From a virus: DNA of 64,000 nucleotides. Shown piece by piece: positions 41,692 to 50,364 of this stretch (its first letter is position 1; every line of letters begins with the position of its first letter). The stretch lies in IMG/VR virus record IMGVR_UViG_3300033182_000991, positions 48,920 to 112,919 of that record, one strand, 5' to 3'. A program made the translations under genes and the position numbers. A model generated the notes under the pieces. It ran no database searches and was not told where the DNA came from. It saw only the letters and a program-made list of their open reading frames with translations.

Positions 41692-42300
41692 ATGATAACA
41701 CCAAATATTGATACAATACAAGTCGGAGACTTTTTAATCTACACCTCAGAGATTGACTATGTTAAGAACTTAGACCGAGATGAACTCATGGATGAGTTTT
41801 GGTCTGATGAGTTTTTAGGGGTGAATAGGTTAGATGATGGTACCTATGAAAATCAGGGACCTGGTGTACACGTCACTCTTGATGATGAAAACTTTCCACA
41901 CTTTTTTCAGGATACCTACAACTGGGGACTGACATTGGCTCGTTCATTGAGAACTTTGGAAGGTAAGAGTCTTAATCTATTGAATAAGTCGGCTTGGATT
42001 ATTGCTGCCAGTGAGGAACACACTCCATATTGGCATTCACACCGCAGAAATATTGAGGACCCACGAACTCAAGAGAATACAGACACCACATATACGGTGA
42101 CGGTATATTTTAATGAACCGAGTTGTGGTTCACCTTATTCTGATTTGTTATTTGCACATAAAGACGATTATGTATCTGTCCCAATTAAACATGGAACCGC
42201 ATTTTTATTTGACGGTAGATTATTTCATAGACCACAGTTGGTGCCATCAGAATTCGGGTGGAGGTACTGTGCGGTGTGTGACTTTTTATTTGAAGAATGA
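41692..42300 (+). CDS. 2OG-Fe(II) oxygenase-like protein
   Basis: 202 aa. HTPYWHSHRRNIEDPR (about 105-120) and LFHRPQLVPSEFGWRYCA (about 180-197) resemble the two halves of the oxygenase iron site, although HxD is H-S-H here. Substrate unknown. Overlaps the thioredoxin-fold gene by 4 nt. Confidence 0.5.
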   Translation: MITPNIDTIQVGDFLIYTSEIDYVKNLDRDELMDEFWSDEFLGVNRLDDGTYENQGPGVHVTLDDENFPHFFQDTYNWGLTLARSLRTLEGKSLNLLNKSAWIIAASEEHTPYWHSHRRNIEDPRTQENTDTTYTVTVYFNEPSCGSPYSDLLFAHKDDYVSVPIKHGTAFLFDGRLFHRPQLVPSEFGWRYCAVCDFLFEE

Positions 42301-42596
42301 TAGAGATTAATTTACAGACATTAGACCAACTCTCACGAGACAACGAAAAGGTATTCGTTTTCTTTTATACTCATTGGCACGACCAATCAAAAATGATGAT
42401 GCCGAATCTTAAAAGGTTACAGTCACTCACAGACGTGCCGATTACAATCTGTAATGCCGATTACAATTTAGATTTAGCTGATGACTTTGGGGTGAGAGGG
42501 TTACCAACATTTGGATTGGTGGAAGATGGTGTTATATCCAAAACCGATAGTATGGTAAAGACTGTGGACTTTCTATTAGATTTTATTGAAAATTAA
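42297..42596 (+). CDS. Thioredoxin-fold protein lacking the CxxC site
   Basis: 99 aa. FVFFYTHWHDQSKMMMPNLK takes the place of WCxxC, with HDQS instead of CGPC, while ITICNADYN, FGVRGLPTFGLV (cis-Pro) and a C-terminal helix are normal. It cannot do dithiol redox chemistry; it may be a structural or binding protein such as a processivity-factor mimic. Confidence 0.7.
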   Translation: MIEINLQTLDQLSRDNEKVFVFFYTHWHDQSKMMMPNLKRLQSLTDVPITICNADYNLDLADDFGVRGLPTFGLVEDGVISKTDSMVKTVDFLLDFIEN

Positions 42597-42597
42597 A

Positions 42598-42618
42598 AAA
42601 GGGACTTAACGTCCCTTT
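42598..42618. terminator. Bidirectional terminator
   Basis: AAAGGGAC-TTAAC-GTCCCTTT with T-runs on both strands, between two convergent genes. Confidence 0.85.
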
Positions 42619-42622
42619 CTTT

Positions 42623-43003
42623 TTATCCTTCGTGATTTTCAATCCCTGAGTTCTTAAATATAAGAACCAATCCAATTACAAATAATACTAAAAGGAGTAA
42701 TATCTTGAATGGACTGTCCTCATTCATCGCTTGTTGAACCAATTGAAGTGTGATTAATCCACCTGTATACATTTTTGCATCCTTTGGAAACAAAGCGGTC
42801 ATACGTTTATAGATGGTTGATAGTTGTAGCCACATTAGTGGTGCAAACAACGCGACAAACACCATAACTAAACCTGTATTACCCATACCGAATGAATATC
42901 CGATACCATAACCAACACCAAAACCTAAAATTGCCAATACGATGTTTCGTAGGAAATAGTTAAGACCGTTGATTGTTCCTGAGAATTCAAAATACTTTTT
43001 CAT
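42623..43003 (-). CDS. DUF805-like membrane protein
   Basis: 126 aa, three to four hydrophobic spans; MKKYFEFSGTINGLNYFLRN (F-x-G-R/T-x-x-R-x-x-F/Y-W/F) and IYKRMTALFP fit the DUF805 inner-membrane family. Function unknown. Confidence 0.6.
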   Translation of the reverse strand: MKKYFEFSGTINGLNYFLRNIVLAILGFGVGYGIGYSFGMGNTGLVMVFVALFAPLMWLQLSTIYKRMTALFPKDAKMYTGGLITLQLVQQAMNEDSPFKILLLLVLFVIGLVLIFKNSGIENHEG

Positions 43004-43014
43004 ACTTTTCTTTT

Positions 43015-43278
43015 TTAATCTTCATTAATATAAATTATTTTTCCGTCTTCATCGTGTTTGTGTGCTCTTTTGATTGTTGGTGCTAAGAGAGGGTGTTCAC
43101 TTAATGAACTATGAAGTGCGTGAACACAATAAGGACAGTCATCTGCATAGATTTTCTCAATCTTTTCTTTAATGATTTCGGTGTCTTTTTGAATTTCTAA
43201 TGTTGAATTTAGAATCCATCCTGCGACACCCAACAGGAGTGCCCCAGCGGCACCTGTGATAATCTTTGAAGTTTCCAT
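43015..43278 (-). CDS. Small single-span membrane protein, 87 aa
   Basis: METSKIITGAAGALLLGVAGWIL is an N-terminal membrane helix; then a soluble part with CPYC (about residues 48-51) and His. Possibly a spanin-like or redox-type small protein; not recognised. Confidence 0.5.
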   Translation of the reverse strand: METSKIITGAAGALLLGVAGWILNSTLEIQKDTEIIKEKIEKIYADDCPYCVHALHSSLSEHPLLAPTIKRAHKHDEDGKIIYINED

Positions 43279-43303
43279 GTTTTTCTTTTTTTAATTTTTA
43301 TGA

Positions 43304-44227
43304 TTATAACTTATAGATTTTTTCAGAAGTTCCGTTACTATATCTAATTACATATAATCCACTATTATTTAGTGATTTTATATCTTTTCCCATATAACGA
43401 CCCATCCAATCGTAGATTTCATACTCCATACTTTCGGTGGTGAGTTCTTCAATACCCAATGTAGATAAAAGAACAATAAAAGTCCATTGGATTCTTTGAC
43501 TACCGATGAGTTGACCATTTCTATAGTCATCAATTTGGAATCCATTACCCACTCTACCTAAGTTTGAAGATAAAAAGGTGATACTGTCATTCCCCACATA
43601 CATGTTGGACGGACTTTGACCTACTTGAGGGACGAACACCCCATTTGCGTAACCACTATATAATTGTGTTTGATATAGGTTTACTGAATCACCGTAGTCG
43701 GGGTTGTTTAAGAAACAATTAAAATTTCCCCACATGGGTTTCATCACATTCACCGTATCTTTTTGCATATTAATCAACAAAGGGTTAAATGCAAATGGTG
43801 TTGAGTTGTTTGGGATGTGCCAATAGTCTGCCGAGAGGACAAACTCAGAGGAGAATGAATTGGATGAGTTATTCAAAGAGCCCCAACAACAGTTCTTATA
43901 GATAAATCTGTATTTGTTGGAATCTAAATCAAGGTAATCACTTGCATAGTTAGTGATGTAATGACCTTGAAATGGGATTGGTGATGTTCCTTGTGTCAAT
44001 GTGACATACCCATCTAAGGTATACCAACCCACAGAGTTCATCACCCATTTTTCTACAGATACTGATTGTGGTAGAGATACTCCCTGACCATCGCTAATAA
44101 GATACATACCCACACTTGTGGAATCTTGAGAGGTCTGTGCCACGACAATCATACCCCCCATAAGGTGTGATGCTTTTGTCACAAATGTTGTCAAAATTAG
44201 TGACAGGATGAGTAATAGTTTTTTCAT
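43304..44227 (-). CDS. Secreted protein with a C-terminal T9SS-like sorting sequence
   Basis: 307 aa. Signal peptide at 1-19; KASHLMGGMIVV follows the same SHLxGG start as 20976. The last 40 residues (YEIYDWMGRYMGKDI, SGLYVIRYSNGTSEKIYK) match the type-A sorting domain (YxxxGxxV...GxYxIxxxxGxxxxKxxK). It should be placed on the host surface by T9SS. Overlaps the lipocalin gene by 4 nt. Confidence 0.75.
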   Translation of the reverse strand: MKKLLLILSLILTTFVTKASHLMGGMIVVAQTSQDSTSVGMYLISDGQGVSLPQSVSVEKWVMNSVGWYTLDGYVTLTQGTSPIPFQGHYITNYASDYLDLDSNKYRFIYKNCCWGSLNNSSNSFSSEFVLSADYWHIPNNSTPFAFNPLLINMQKDTVNVMKPMWGNFNCFLNNPDYGDSVNLYQTQLYSGYANGVFVPQVGQSPSNMYVGNDSITFLSSNLGRVGNGFQIDDYRNGQLIGSQRIQWTFIVLLSTLGIEELTTESMEYEIYDWMGRYMGKDIKSLNNSGLYVIRYSNGTSEKIYKL

Positions 44228-44727
44228 CGTTGTTCTATTTTTACTAATCTATTAATATCAAAACTTGCGTCTTCCGCAGTTTTTGATAGTTTGTTATACA
44301 GTTCATCACTGATTTGTGGTGTTCTTGAAAGAATCCATAAGTAATCACGTGAAGGACTCCCGACCAAAACGTATTGGTAATCTTCATCTAATTCAATGAT
44401 GTAATAATCCCCATAAAAGGGTTTGAAGAAGGTGACTTTTAACTTACCTGGTTCGATTACCTTAGCTTCACCGATTGCCTTTTCATTCTTACCACTTTTG
44501 GTGTTATAACCTTGATTAAGAACTCTTACTTTCCCATTCTCCTTGATGGTGTAGTTTGCGGTAACATAAATTAAGTTCTTCTCGAAGTTATTTGGGATTC
44601 TTGCAATCTCATACCATGTTCCTTGGTATCTTTCTAAATCAACACTATCTACGGTGTTTAATGGTAGTTTGTCATCACATCCTGATAACCCCACTAACAC
44701 CAACAGATATAATAATACTTTTTTCAT
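44224..44727 (-). CDS. Lipocalin-family lipoprotein (Blc-like)
   Basis: 167 aa. Lipobox VGLSGC at about 13-18. The fold is clear: YQGTWYEIARIPNNFEKNLIYVTANYTI (GxWYEIAR), RVLNQGYN, VIEPGKLKVTF, YVLVGSPSRDYLWILSRTP. Bacterial lipocalins bind lipids in the outer membrane under stress. A phage-encoded copy may alter the cell envelope during infection. Confidence 0.88.
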   Translation of the reverse strand: MKKVLLYLLVLVGLSGCDDKLPLNTVDSVDLERYQGTWYEIARIPNNFEKNLIYVTANYTIKENGKVRVLNQGYNTKSGKNEKAIGEAKVIEPGKLKVTFFKPFYGDYYIIELDEDYQYVLVGSPSRDYLWILSRTPQISDELYNKLSKTAEDASFDINRLVKIEQR

Positions 44728-44739
44728 TATCACGGTTTT

Positions 44740-45228
44740 TTAAGAATATAGTAAACTTTTCTCAAACCATAAAGGGATGTCTCTATTTTTCCATTTAGAA
44801 AATCCCGCTTTCTCTCCGATATAATAGTTTCTATACGATTCCACCACAGAGTCAACCTTATACTCCTCAGGCATTGCCTTAGCGGGTTCTGTAAATCCCT
44901 TATCTATGATATTTGGTTTGTTCTCAATACACCACTCAATTACATCCTGAGACTTATGTCTCTTACCGTAACGATAGGTATATTCTTTGGAAAGTTCCAA
45001 ACCTAATTCACACAACCATAGGTAGTTGGTTAGACTCTCACGAGCCCAAATGGAACAGGGATGGTTCTTATGTGAAAGACGGTAGGGGACTTGGTCGTTA
45101 GCTTGGTCGGTCATGTGATGGACACCACATAACAACTGAGCGGTCTCCAATATCATCTTAACCACATGTTTGTCGTTGTGATACTGAGCACACTTTTCAA
45201 CGTCCCAATCCAATACAAAAATATTCAT
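44740..45228 (-). CDS. Conserved phage hypothetical protein, 162 aa
   Basis: Begins MNIFVLDWDVEKCAQYHNDKHVVKMILETAQLL; this [FVLD-D-x-A-x-Y-H-x-D-KHVVKM] start is common among large marine phages. Conserved His and Trp residues (HPCSIWARES) suggest a metal or nucleotide site. No proven role that I can state. Confidence 0.65.
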   Translation of the reverse strand: MNIFVLDWDVEKCAQYHNDKHVVKMILETAQLLCGVHHMTDQANDQVPYRLSHKNHPCSIWARESLTNYLWLCELGLELSKEYTYRYGKRHKSQDVIEWCIENKPNIIDKGFTEPAKAMPEEYKVDSVVESYRNYYIGEKAGFSKWKNRDIPLWFEKSLLYS

Positions 45229-45238
45229 AAGACAAAGG

Positions 45239-45268
45239 TAAAAAAAAAGGTTTGGAAAACCAAACCTC
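45239..45268 (-). terminator. Intrinsic terminator
   Basis: Minus strand AGGTTTGG-TTTT-CCAAACCT plus T9. Ends the oxygenase gene 45274-45873. Confidence 0.88.
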
Positions 45269-45273
45269 TTAAA

Positions 45274-45873
45274 TTAATAATCTTTTGTGAACTCACTCGG
45301 TGGATTGTCCCACAGATTGATGGCGATTGCTCGTCTTCTACCTTTAGTTATTTTACTCACACCGTGTAATTTACCCGCATCAAAAATAACCAATCTGTTG
45401 AACTTAGGTTTGATGATTTCAGGTTCATAGTCAGGCCAATAGATGTAACCTTCTTCAGTGGTTTGTTCAGGGCCAAACTTGTCCCAATAGTACAACATAC
45501 CACCTTCCATTTCATCAATCTCACGACAAGGGTAGAATATGGTACCAATCTTTGGAGTAATGAATCTCTTTTCATTGTTCCAAATCTCCTCATCTTTATC
45601 AAAGTGTAACTTAAGAGCCCACTCCCTACCTAAGACTTCGTTGATGTCGGTTTCATTATAATCACCAACCCAATGTTCAAATCCACCCACTTGGATTCCT
45701 GGATGTGGTGAATTCTCACCCCATATCTTTTCAATGAGTTGGTGACGAAGGGTTGTGATGGGTTCATTCCACCAACCACCATACCAATTGTAACCAATCT
45801 CCCAAAAATCTTCACTGTTTTCTATTTCTTTAAGGAAATCTAAATCCTCAATGAAGTTATCAATTATAATCAT
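45274..45873 (-). CDS. 2OG-Fe(II) oxygenase (P4H-like)
   Basis: 199 aa. LKLHFDKDE (HxD, about 91-93) and DAGKLHGVSKITKGRRRAIAINLW (His and Arg for iron and 2OG) are typical. GGMLYYWD lies between them. Substrate unknown. Followed by a terminator. Confidence 0.8.
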   Translation of the reverse strand: MIIIDNFIEDLDFLKEIENSEDFWEIGYNWYGGWWNEPITTLRHQLIEKIWGENSPHPGIQVGGFEHWVGDYNETDINEVLGREWALKLHFDKDEEIWNNEKRFITPKIGTIFYPCREIDEMEGGMLYYWDKFGPEQTTEEGYIYWPDYEPEIIKPKFNRLVIFDAGKLHGVSKITKGRRRAIAINLWDNPPSEFTKDY

Positions 45874-45930
45874 TTGAAATTCTTTATAAAATAATTATAA
45901 CACAATATGTTTATGGGTAAACACCATTTG

Positions 45931-46004
45931 TGGGCCCTGTAGGGTTCGAACCTACGACCTAATGATTATGAGTCATTTGCTCTAACCGACTGAGCTAAGA
46001 GCCC
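45931..46004 (-). tRNA. tRNA-Met(CAU) (or lysidine-type Ile)
   Basis: 74 nt, acceptor GGGCTCT/AGGGCCC, T-arm GTAGG..CCTAC, anticodon loop CTCATAA. It is separate from the main array and is not the initiator (that is 56830-56901). Confidence 0.88.
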
Positions 46005-46054
46005 CAACGGAACAAATATACTATAATATCTATGACGGTCAAACTAAAAATTTA

Positions 46055-46062
46055 TATTTATT
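46055..46062 (+). promoter_or_regulatory. TATTTATT element, 3 nt before ATG
   Basis: TATTTATT-agt-ATG(46066). Confidence 0.5.
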
Positions 46063-46065
46063 AGT

Positions 46066-46884
46066 ATGAGGGGGTTTTTAACTACATTGTTTTTTTTAAT
46101 ATCATTTGTTTGTTTTGGACAAAATAATGAGAATGCTCAAAAAGTATCTGAGTTGACAAATATTACTTATGTTGATTTGGATAATGACATTATTAGTAGT
46201 TCAAATATATCATTAGGTTATTTAGGTGATATCTCCATATTCAGTTATACCCTTGTTTATGAGTGGGGAGGTGAAAAACATAATAATAGTATTTTCTTTT
46301 CTCATACTCCCACATTTGAATACCGTAAATTGGGGTATAACTATAGTAAAACTAAAGAGTTTGAAAGTGGGGTTATTAGAACTAATAATTATAGTTTAAC
46401 CATTTCTGAATCAGGGTACGGTGATGCTATAACGATTGCACCATTCTTTAATCAGATGTATGAGTTTAATAATAATAGAGTTGGTTATACTTTGTTTGTT
46501 AATGATTACAGTTGGAACGGTTTTGATTTTATGGGTGAATATTATCCTGCTGCCGCCGAAACAAAATTTAGTGTCATGATTATTGGTATGAAAAGATTTG
46601 AAAAAGGTAAATGGATTATAAAACCTGAATTATTTCTATTATCAGGTATAAGAACTCATTATATTACCTTAGAAGATATTGATAATCCATTAGATATATG
46701 GTATTGGGATTATTTTAATATAAACGCATATTATGGGACTTCCTTAGAATATATGTTCACAGACAAATTTGGGTTGGGTACCAAATTCAGAAGTAATTTA
46801 TCATATAGTTCTTTTGATAGTAGTGAAGGTTTTAGTAAGAGTATTCCTGTGATATTAACACTTGGTTGTAATTATGATTTTTAG
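46066..46884 (+). CDS. Secreted beta-rich protein, likely outer-membrane barrel
   Basis: 272 aa. Signal peptide at 1-18 (LTTLFFLISFVCFG-Q). Repeating aromatic strands (YGTSLEYMFTDKFGLGTKFRSNLSY) and a final strand ending in NYDF, an aromatic C-terminus as in outer-membrane barrels. Overlaps the lipoprotein gene by 11 nt. Confidence 0.65.
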   Translation: MRGFLTTLFFLISFVCFGQNNENAQKVSELTNITYVDLDNDIISSSNISLGYLGDISIFSYTLVYEWGGEKHNNSIFFSHTPTFEYRKLGYNYSKTKEFESGVIRTNNYSLTISESGYGDAITIAPFFNQMYEFNNNRVGYTLFVNDYSWNGFDFMGEYYPAAAETKFSVMIIGMKRFEKGKWIIKPELFLLSGIRTHYITLEDIDNPLDIWYWDYFNINAYYGTSLEYMFTDKFGLGTKFRSNLSYSSFDSSEGFSKSIPVILTLGCNYDF

Positions 46885-47095
46885 ATTTTTTTTATTGTCA
46901 TTATTGTTCACCTCTTGTGTCATTACAACACCTATACAAGAGGAAGAAAATGTAGAATCAAAAGTTGAAACTGAAAAAGAACAAATGGTAAATGCTCCTA
47001 AAGTAAAGGCAACAGAACAAGCTCGTAGGGCTCAAGAAGAAAGAGAAGAGTCAAAAACGAGTGACGATACTAAAGGGGACGGAGGTAAAAACTAA
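46874..47095 (+). CDS. Small lipoprotein, 73 aa
   Basis: Start at MIFRFFLLSLLFTSC with lipobox LFTSC, then a charged Glu/Lys-rich coil. Overlaps its upstream partner. Probably an outer-membrane-tethered linker protein or a spanin-like peptide. Confidence 0.6.
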   Translation: MIFRFFLLSLLFTSCVITTPIQEEENVESKVETEKEQMVNAPKVKATEQARRAQEEREESKTSDDTKGDGGKN

Positions 47096-47493
47096 AAATC
47101 CTCTAAAGCGTTTTCTAAAGACTTCTTAAGTGCTACAGAGAATTCTGTTTGTTCAAAAGGAATGTTAGGGTCAGATAACTCTGTCAACATAGATTTTGCC
47201 GTTGTCTTAGTAACACCTTTACCATAATATTCCTTCCCATCAACCTCAACTTTGGTTTCAACGATAGTCTTCTTTTGTTTGATTTCAAAAGGTCCTATCT
47301 GTATTCCTGTTGATGGTGCTTCAATAGATAAAATGGTTACATTGATAGGATGTCCGTCTTCACATAATGCATGGTCATCGGCAATAATTTCTTCAGTTAT
47401 TTGTCTTACACCAAACTCAAATCTTCTTGAGTCAATGTTGTTGATAGTTGCAAGGGAGATAACACTTGCCACGAAGTAACAGATTAAGTTCAT
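47092..47493 (-). CDS. Secreted hypothetical protein, 133 aa
   Basis: Hydrophobic start MNLICYFVASVISLA looks like a signal peptide or anchor. Then a small beta-rich domain (SIEAPSTGIQIGPFEIKQ). First from the left of a cassette of secreted proteins with a CsgG-like lipoprotein; a periplasmic accessory role is inferred. Confidence 0.5.
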   Translation of the reverse strand: MNLICYFVASVISLATINNIDSRRFEFGVRQITEEIIADDHALCEDGHPINVTILSIEAPSTGIQIGPFEIKQKKTIVETKVEVDGKEYYGKGVTKTTAKSMLTELSDPNIPFEQTEFSVALKKSLENALEDF

Positions 47494-47494
47494 T

Positions 47495-48691
47495 TTAGTC
47501 TAATGTATTAACAGGTTTATAATTCTTTGGTGGTTTGGTAATCACTGGCATATAAATAGTGTGTGATTGTGTCACAGATGGATTTATATTTTGAATAGTT
47601 CTAATAGATGTGGCTTGATATGTTGATTTTTTGCTTGTAGTGGAGTTAACAATATTATTATATTCTATACTATTAAAGAATGCTCCAACAGGTAATGAAT
47701 TATTATTAACACCTGAGTAAAATAATAATAAATCTTTATTTGTAATTGTGTCATTATTACTTATATCCAAACAGTAGTAATCAAAACCAATGACAGAATC
47801 AGGTTGTAAGATTTTACTCATAAAATATTTCTGTGATTCTAAAGTATCAAATTGATAATATGGTGATGTCATTGTAAATCTATATTGTAATGTATTTGGA
47901 TTACTAAAAGAAACGTATCCTGTTGTGTCTGTGTATTTTGTGCCTTGATTAACCCATTGTGCGATGGTTGCTGATGATGTTAGTTCATAACACTCACCAC
48001 TTGCAAATCCATTAATTTTAGATGCTAACCACGATGACCCATTTGATAATCCTATTTGTTCTATATTAGAACCATCGGCCAAATAAGTTCTTAATACAAC
48101 ATAACACTTAGTCCAATCAGATTTGAAAAAATATAAATCAATTTTAGTGTTAATACCTGTGACATTATATTTGTAACTACCCTCATACCTAATTCTAAAC
48201 ACAGTGTCATTTACTGAGGTATCATAATACGTTTCCGTTCCTGCCCACGACATATTATTGTCTGTGTTGGAGTTGTTTACGGATGTGAAGTGAATTGTTG
48301 GTACATTTGGCGCCGATGCTGAACTTGAATAACTATTATATGTTGATGTTCCGAGTGCCCACCAAGCATTTGCGTGTAAAGTTGCATTTGAATATGTTGT
48401 AGTCCCCACTACATATCCATAACCAGTCGGGTAGTTAACCGTCAAATTACCTTGGTCTGAATTTGCAGTGTTCCATATTTGGGTTAGTCCTGTTCTACCC
48501 CTATCGGTTGGAATATTAGATGTGATTTTTGTTATTGCCCCTGTGGTTGTTGCCTGAGTATAATGTTCCATTTCTATAGGAATACTATCCTTACGAACAT
48601 CAGCTAACGGTACAATAGTAATATTCTGAGCATTCACTAATGTGTAATTAATGATACAAAATAAGGTTAATATGTAGCTTTTAATATGCAT
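47495..48691 (-). CDS. Secreted Ser/Thr/Asn-rich surface protein, 398 aa
   Basis: Signal peptide at 1-21 (ILTLFCIINYTLVNA-Q), then Ser/Thr/Tyr/Asn-rich beta sequence with no low-complexity repeat. Its stop and the next start overlap (1 nt). No T9SS signal at the C-terminus (ends PPKNYKPVNTLD). Likely surface-exposed or secreted with its neighbours. Confidence 0.6.
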   Translation of the reverse strand: MHIKSYILTLFCIINYTLVNAQNITIVPLADVRKDSIPIEMEHYTQATTTGAITKITSNIPTDRGRTGLTQIWNTANSDQGNLTVNYPTGYGYVVGTTTYSNATLHANAWWALGTSTYNSYSSSASAPNVPTIHFTSVNNSNTDNNMSWAGTETYYDTSVNDTVFRIRYEGSYKYNVTGINTKIDLYFFKSDWTKCYVVLRTYLADGSNIEQIGLSNGSSWLASKINGFASGECYELTSSATIAQWVNQGTKYTDTTGYVSFSNPNTLQYRFTMTSPYYQFDTLESQKYFMSKILQPDSVIGFDYYCLDISNNDTITNKDLLLFYSGVNNNSLPVGAFFNSIEYNNIVNSTTSKKSTYQATSIRTIQNINPSVTQSHTIYMPVITKPPKNYKPVNTLD

Positions 48692-50364
48692 TATAATAAA
48701 ATCTTCGTTCCTGTTGAAAGTTGCCAGTTCAGCACATCACCCTTATATTGGTATACACCTGCGAAAGATATACTCCACTTAAAGGTATCCGTTATTTTTA
48801 TGTCGTTGTTAATAAGAGGGATAAATAATAGACCACTCTTATACCATTGACCTTCGTAATAGAATATATAGGGTGAATATACACCCAATAACATTACATT
48901 AGAAGAAAGATAACGCCCACCTTGGAAGTTTGTAAAGCCTCCACCAATTATGGACCAGTTGGAGAATTGACCTTTACCTAAATAACCATATGTGTAGTTG
49001 GTACCACCCATTATGGTTATTTTATTAATTTTTACGGCATCCATTACAGATGTTGTATTGAAAATATCTGAACTAAAGTTAGACATAGTTGCATTTGAGA
49101 ATATGAACATATTTCTTTCAGTCTTAAATGAACCATAAAGTGTTAGGTTACCTATATTTTCACCTGTTTGATAATTGAAGTTAGCTCCTTTGATAAATGT
49201 TCTTTTAGTATTAAGGTGTGTTAAGGACGCATTGAACTTAAAATTATCCACACCCGTGTCTCTTGGGTTTGATGAGTTACGAATAACTACGAAGTCACCT
49301 GCACCGATAAGTGCTCCTCTACCTACTTTTTCTTGTTTTGATTTTTTGCGGCCTCCGCCTCCACCTGAACCACCATCACTTCCTGATTCGGATTCACCAC
49401 CTGATGCGGTTGTTGTTGTTTGGTCACCCATACCACCCATATCGGAATCTGACGATGTGTTACCACCACCATTATCTGCCGAGATACCACTACCATCACC
49501 AGTTCCTACGGAGGGTTCACCACTACCTGAAGAACTACCCGTGTTACCACCTCCTCCTGAAGATGAACCTCCTGTGTTTCCACCACCGGTACTACCTCCG
49601 CCTGTGTCTCCACCTGTGGATGCCCCACCATTGCCTGATGAACCTGAACCACCTGTATTTCCACCCGATGAAGACCCACTACCTGTGGATGTTGAACCAC
49701 CATTTGAGTTACCCGAACCTGTTGATGTTCCTGACCCTGTAGAACCACCTGTAAACGTCCCTGAACCACTATCACCACTTGTTGATGTGTTACCACCTGA
49801 AGAGGAAGAAGACCCCGTAGAATTATTCCCCGAACTTGAAGATGAATTACTACCACTATCTGTTGACTCTTCATCTCCACTGTTATTATTTGATGAAGAG
49901 CTTCCACCACCGTCACCCGATGATGTTGAACCACCACCTAACGATGATGATATACCACCTGCGGTGTTAGCAGCACCTGAAGTGGAGTTGGCTAATCCTG
50001 CAGCCATTTGAACGATACCTGTGATATTGGCAACGTTCCCTGCAGTTGTTGAACCCATAATTGTATTGAAGTCGTTAGTCACATCACCACCTAACCCAGC
50101 ACAAGGGTCAGTCCCTGGTGGGAATTGTGAGTTGATAGATGCTACCCATTGGTCGTATGCACCTGCCTGTAACTGAGCATAGGTAAATGTTTGGTATTGA
50201 CCACCATAAAACATTGTAACAGTTCCTGAGGTTGTTGGGACTTGAATGGTGGTTTGAACACCAGTACAAGGGTCAATATATGTATAAGGGACGGTCTGAC
50301 CTTTTGAGGTCAAAACCATCCCAAACATGAAAAATAAGAATAATATTAATTTTTTACCACCCAT
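48691..50364 (-). CDS. Large secreted Ser/Gly-rich protein with beta-barrel-like C-terminus
   Basis: 557 aa. Signal peptide at 1-22, N-terminal domain (about 23-125), then about 200 residues of Ser/Gly/Asn/Thr low complexity (SGGGNTGSSSGSGEP type), and a C-terminal beta-rich region (about 370-557) with Tyr/Phe-rich strands. The Ser/Gly spacer would span the envelope or the capsule. Overlaps 50354-51094 by 11 nt. Confidence 0.7.
   Translation of the reverse strand: MGGKKLILFLFFMFGMVLTSKGQTVPYTYIDPCTGVQTTIQVPTTSGTVTMFYGGQYQTFTYAQLQAGAYDQWVASINSQFPPGTDPCAGLGGDVTNDFNTIMGSTTAGNVANITGIVQMAAGLANSTSGAANTAGGISSSLGGGSTSSGDGGGSSSSNNNSGDEESTDSGSNSSSSSGNNSTGSSSSSGGNTSTSGDSGSGTFTGGSTGSGTSTGSGNSNGGSTSTGSGSSSGGNTGGSGSSGNGGASTGGDTGGGSTGGGNTGGSSSGGGGNTGSSSGSGEPSVGTGDGSGISADNGGGNTSSDSDMGGMGDQTTTTASGGESESGSDGGSGGGGGRKKSKQEKVGRGALIGAGDFVVIRNSSNPRDTGVDNFKFNASLTHLNTKRTFIKGANFNYQTGENIGNLTLYGSFKTERNMFIFSNATMSNFSSDIFNTTSVMDAVKINKITIMGGTNYTYGYLGKGQFSNWSIIGGGFTNFQGGRYLSSNVMLLGVYSPYIFYYEGQWYKSGLLFIPLINNDIKITDTFKWSISFAGVYQYKGDVLNWQLSTGTKILL

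Noticed and set aside
44740-45228. Pyrimidine-dimer DNA glycosylase
   Set aside because: I recall this label for some related phage proteins, but the T4 endonuclease V N-terminal Thr and other catalytic residues are not visible, so only a conserved hypothetical call is made.
49175-50011. Long plus-strand ORF rich in Pro, Asp and Glu
   Set aside because: It is the antisense shadow of the Ser/Gly-rich repeat of the minus-strand gene 48691-50364 (GGT/TCA repeats read as Pro/Asp); no start context or neighbours of its own.
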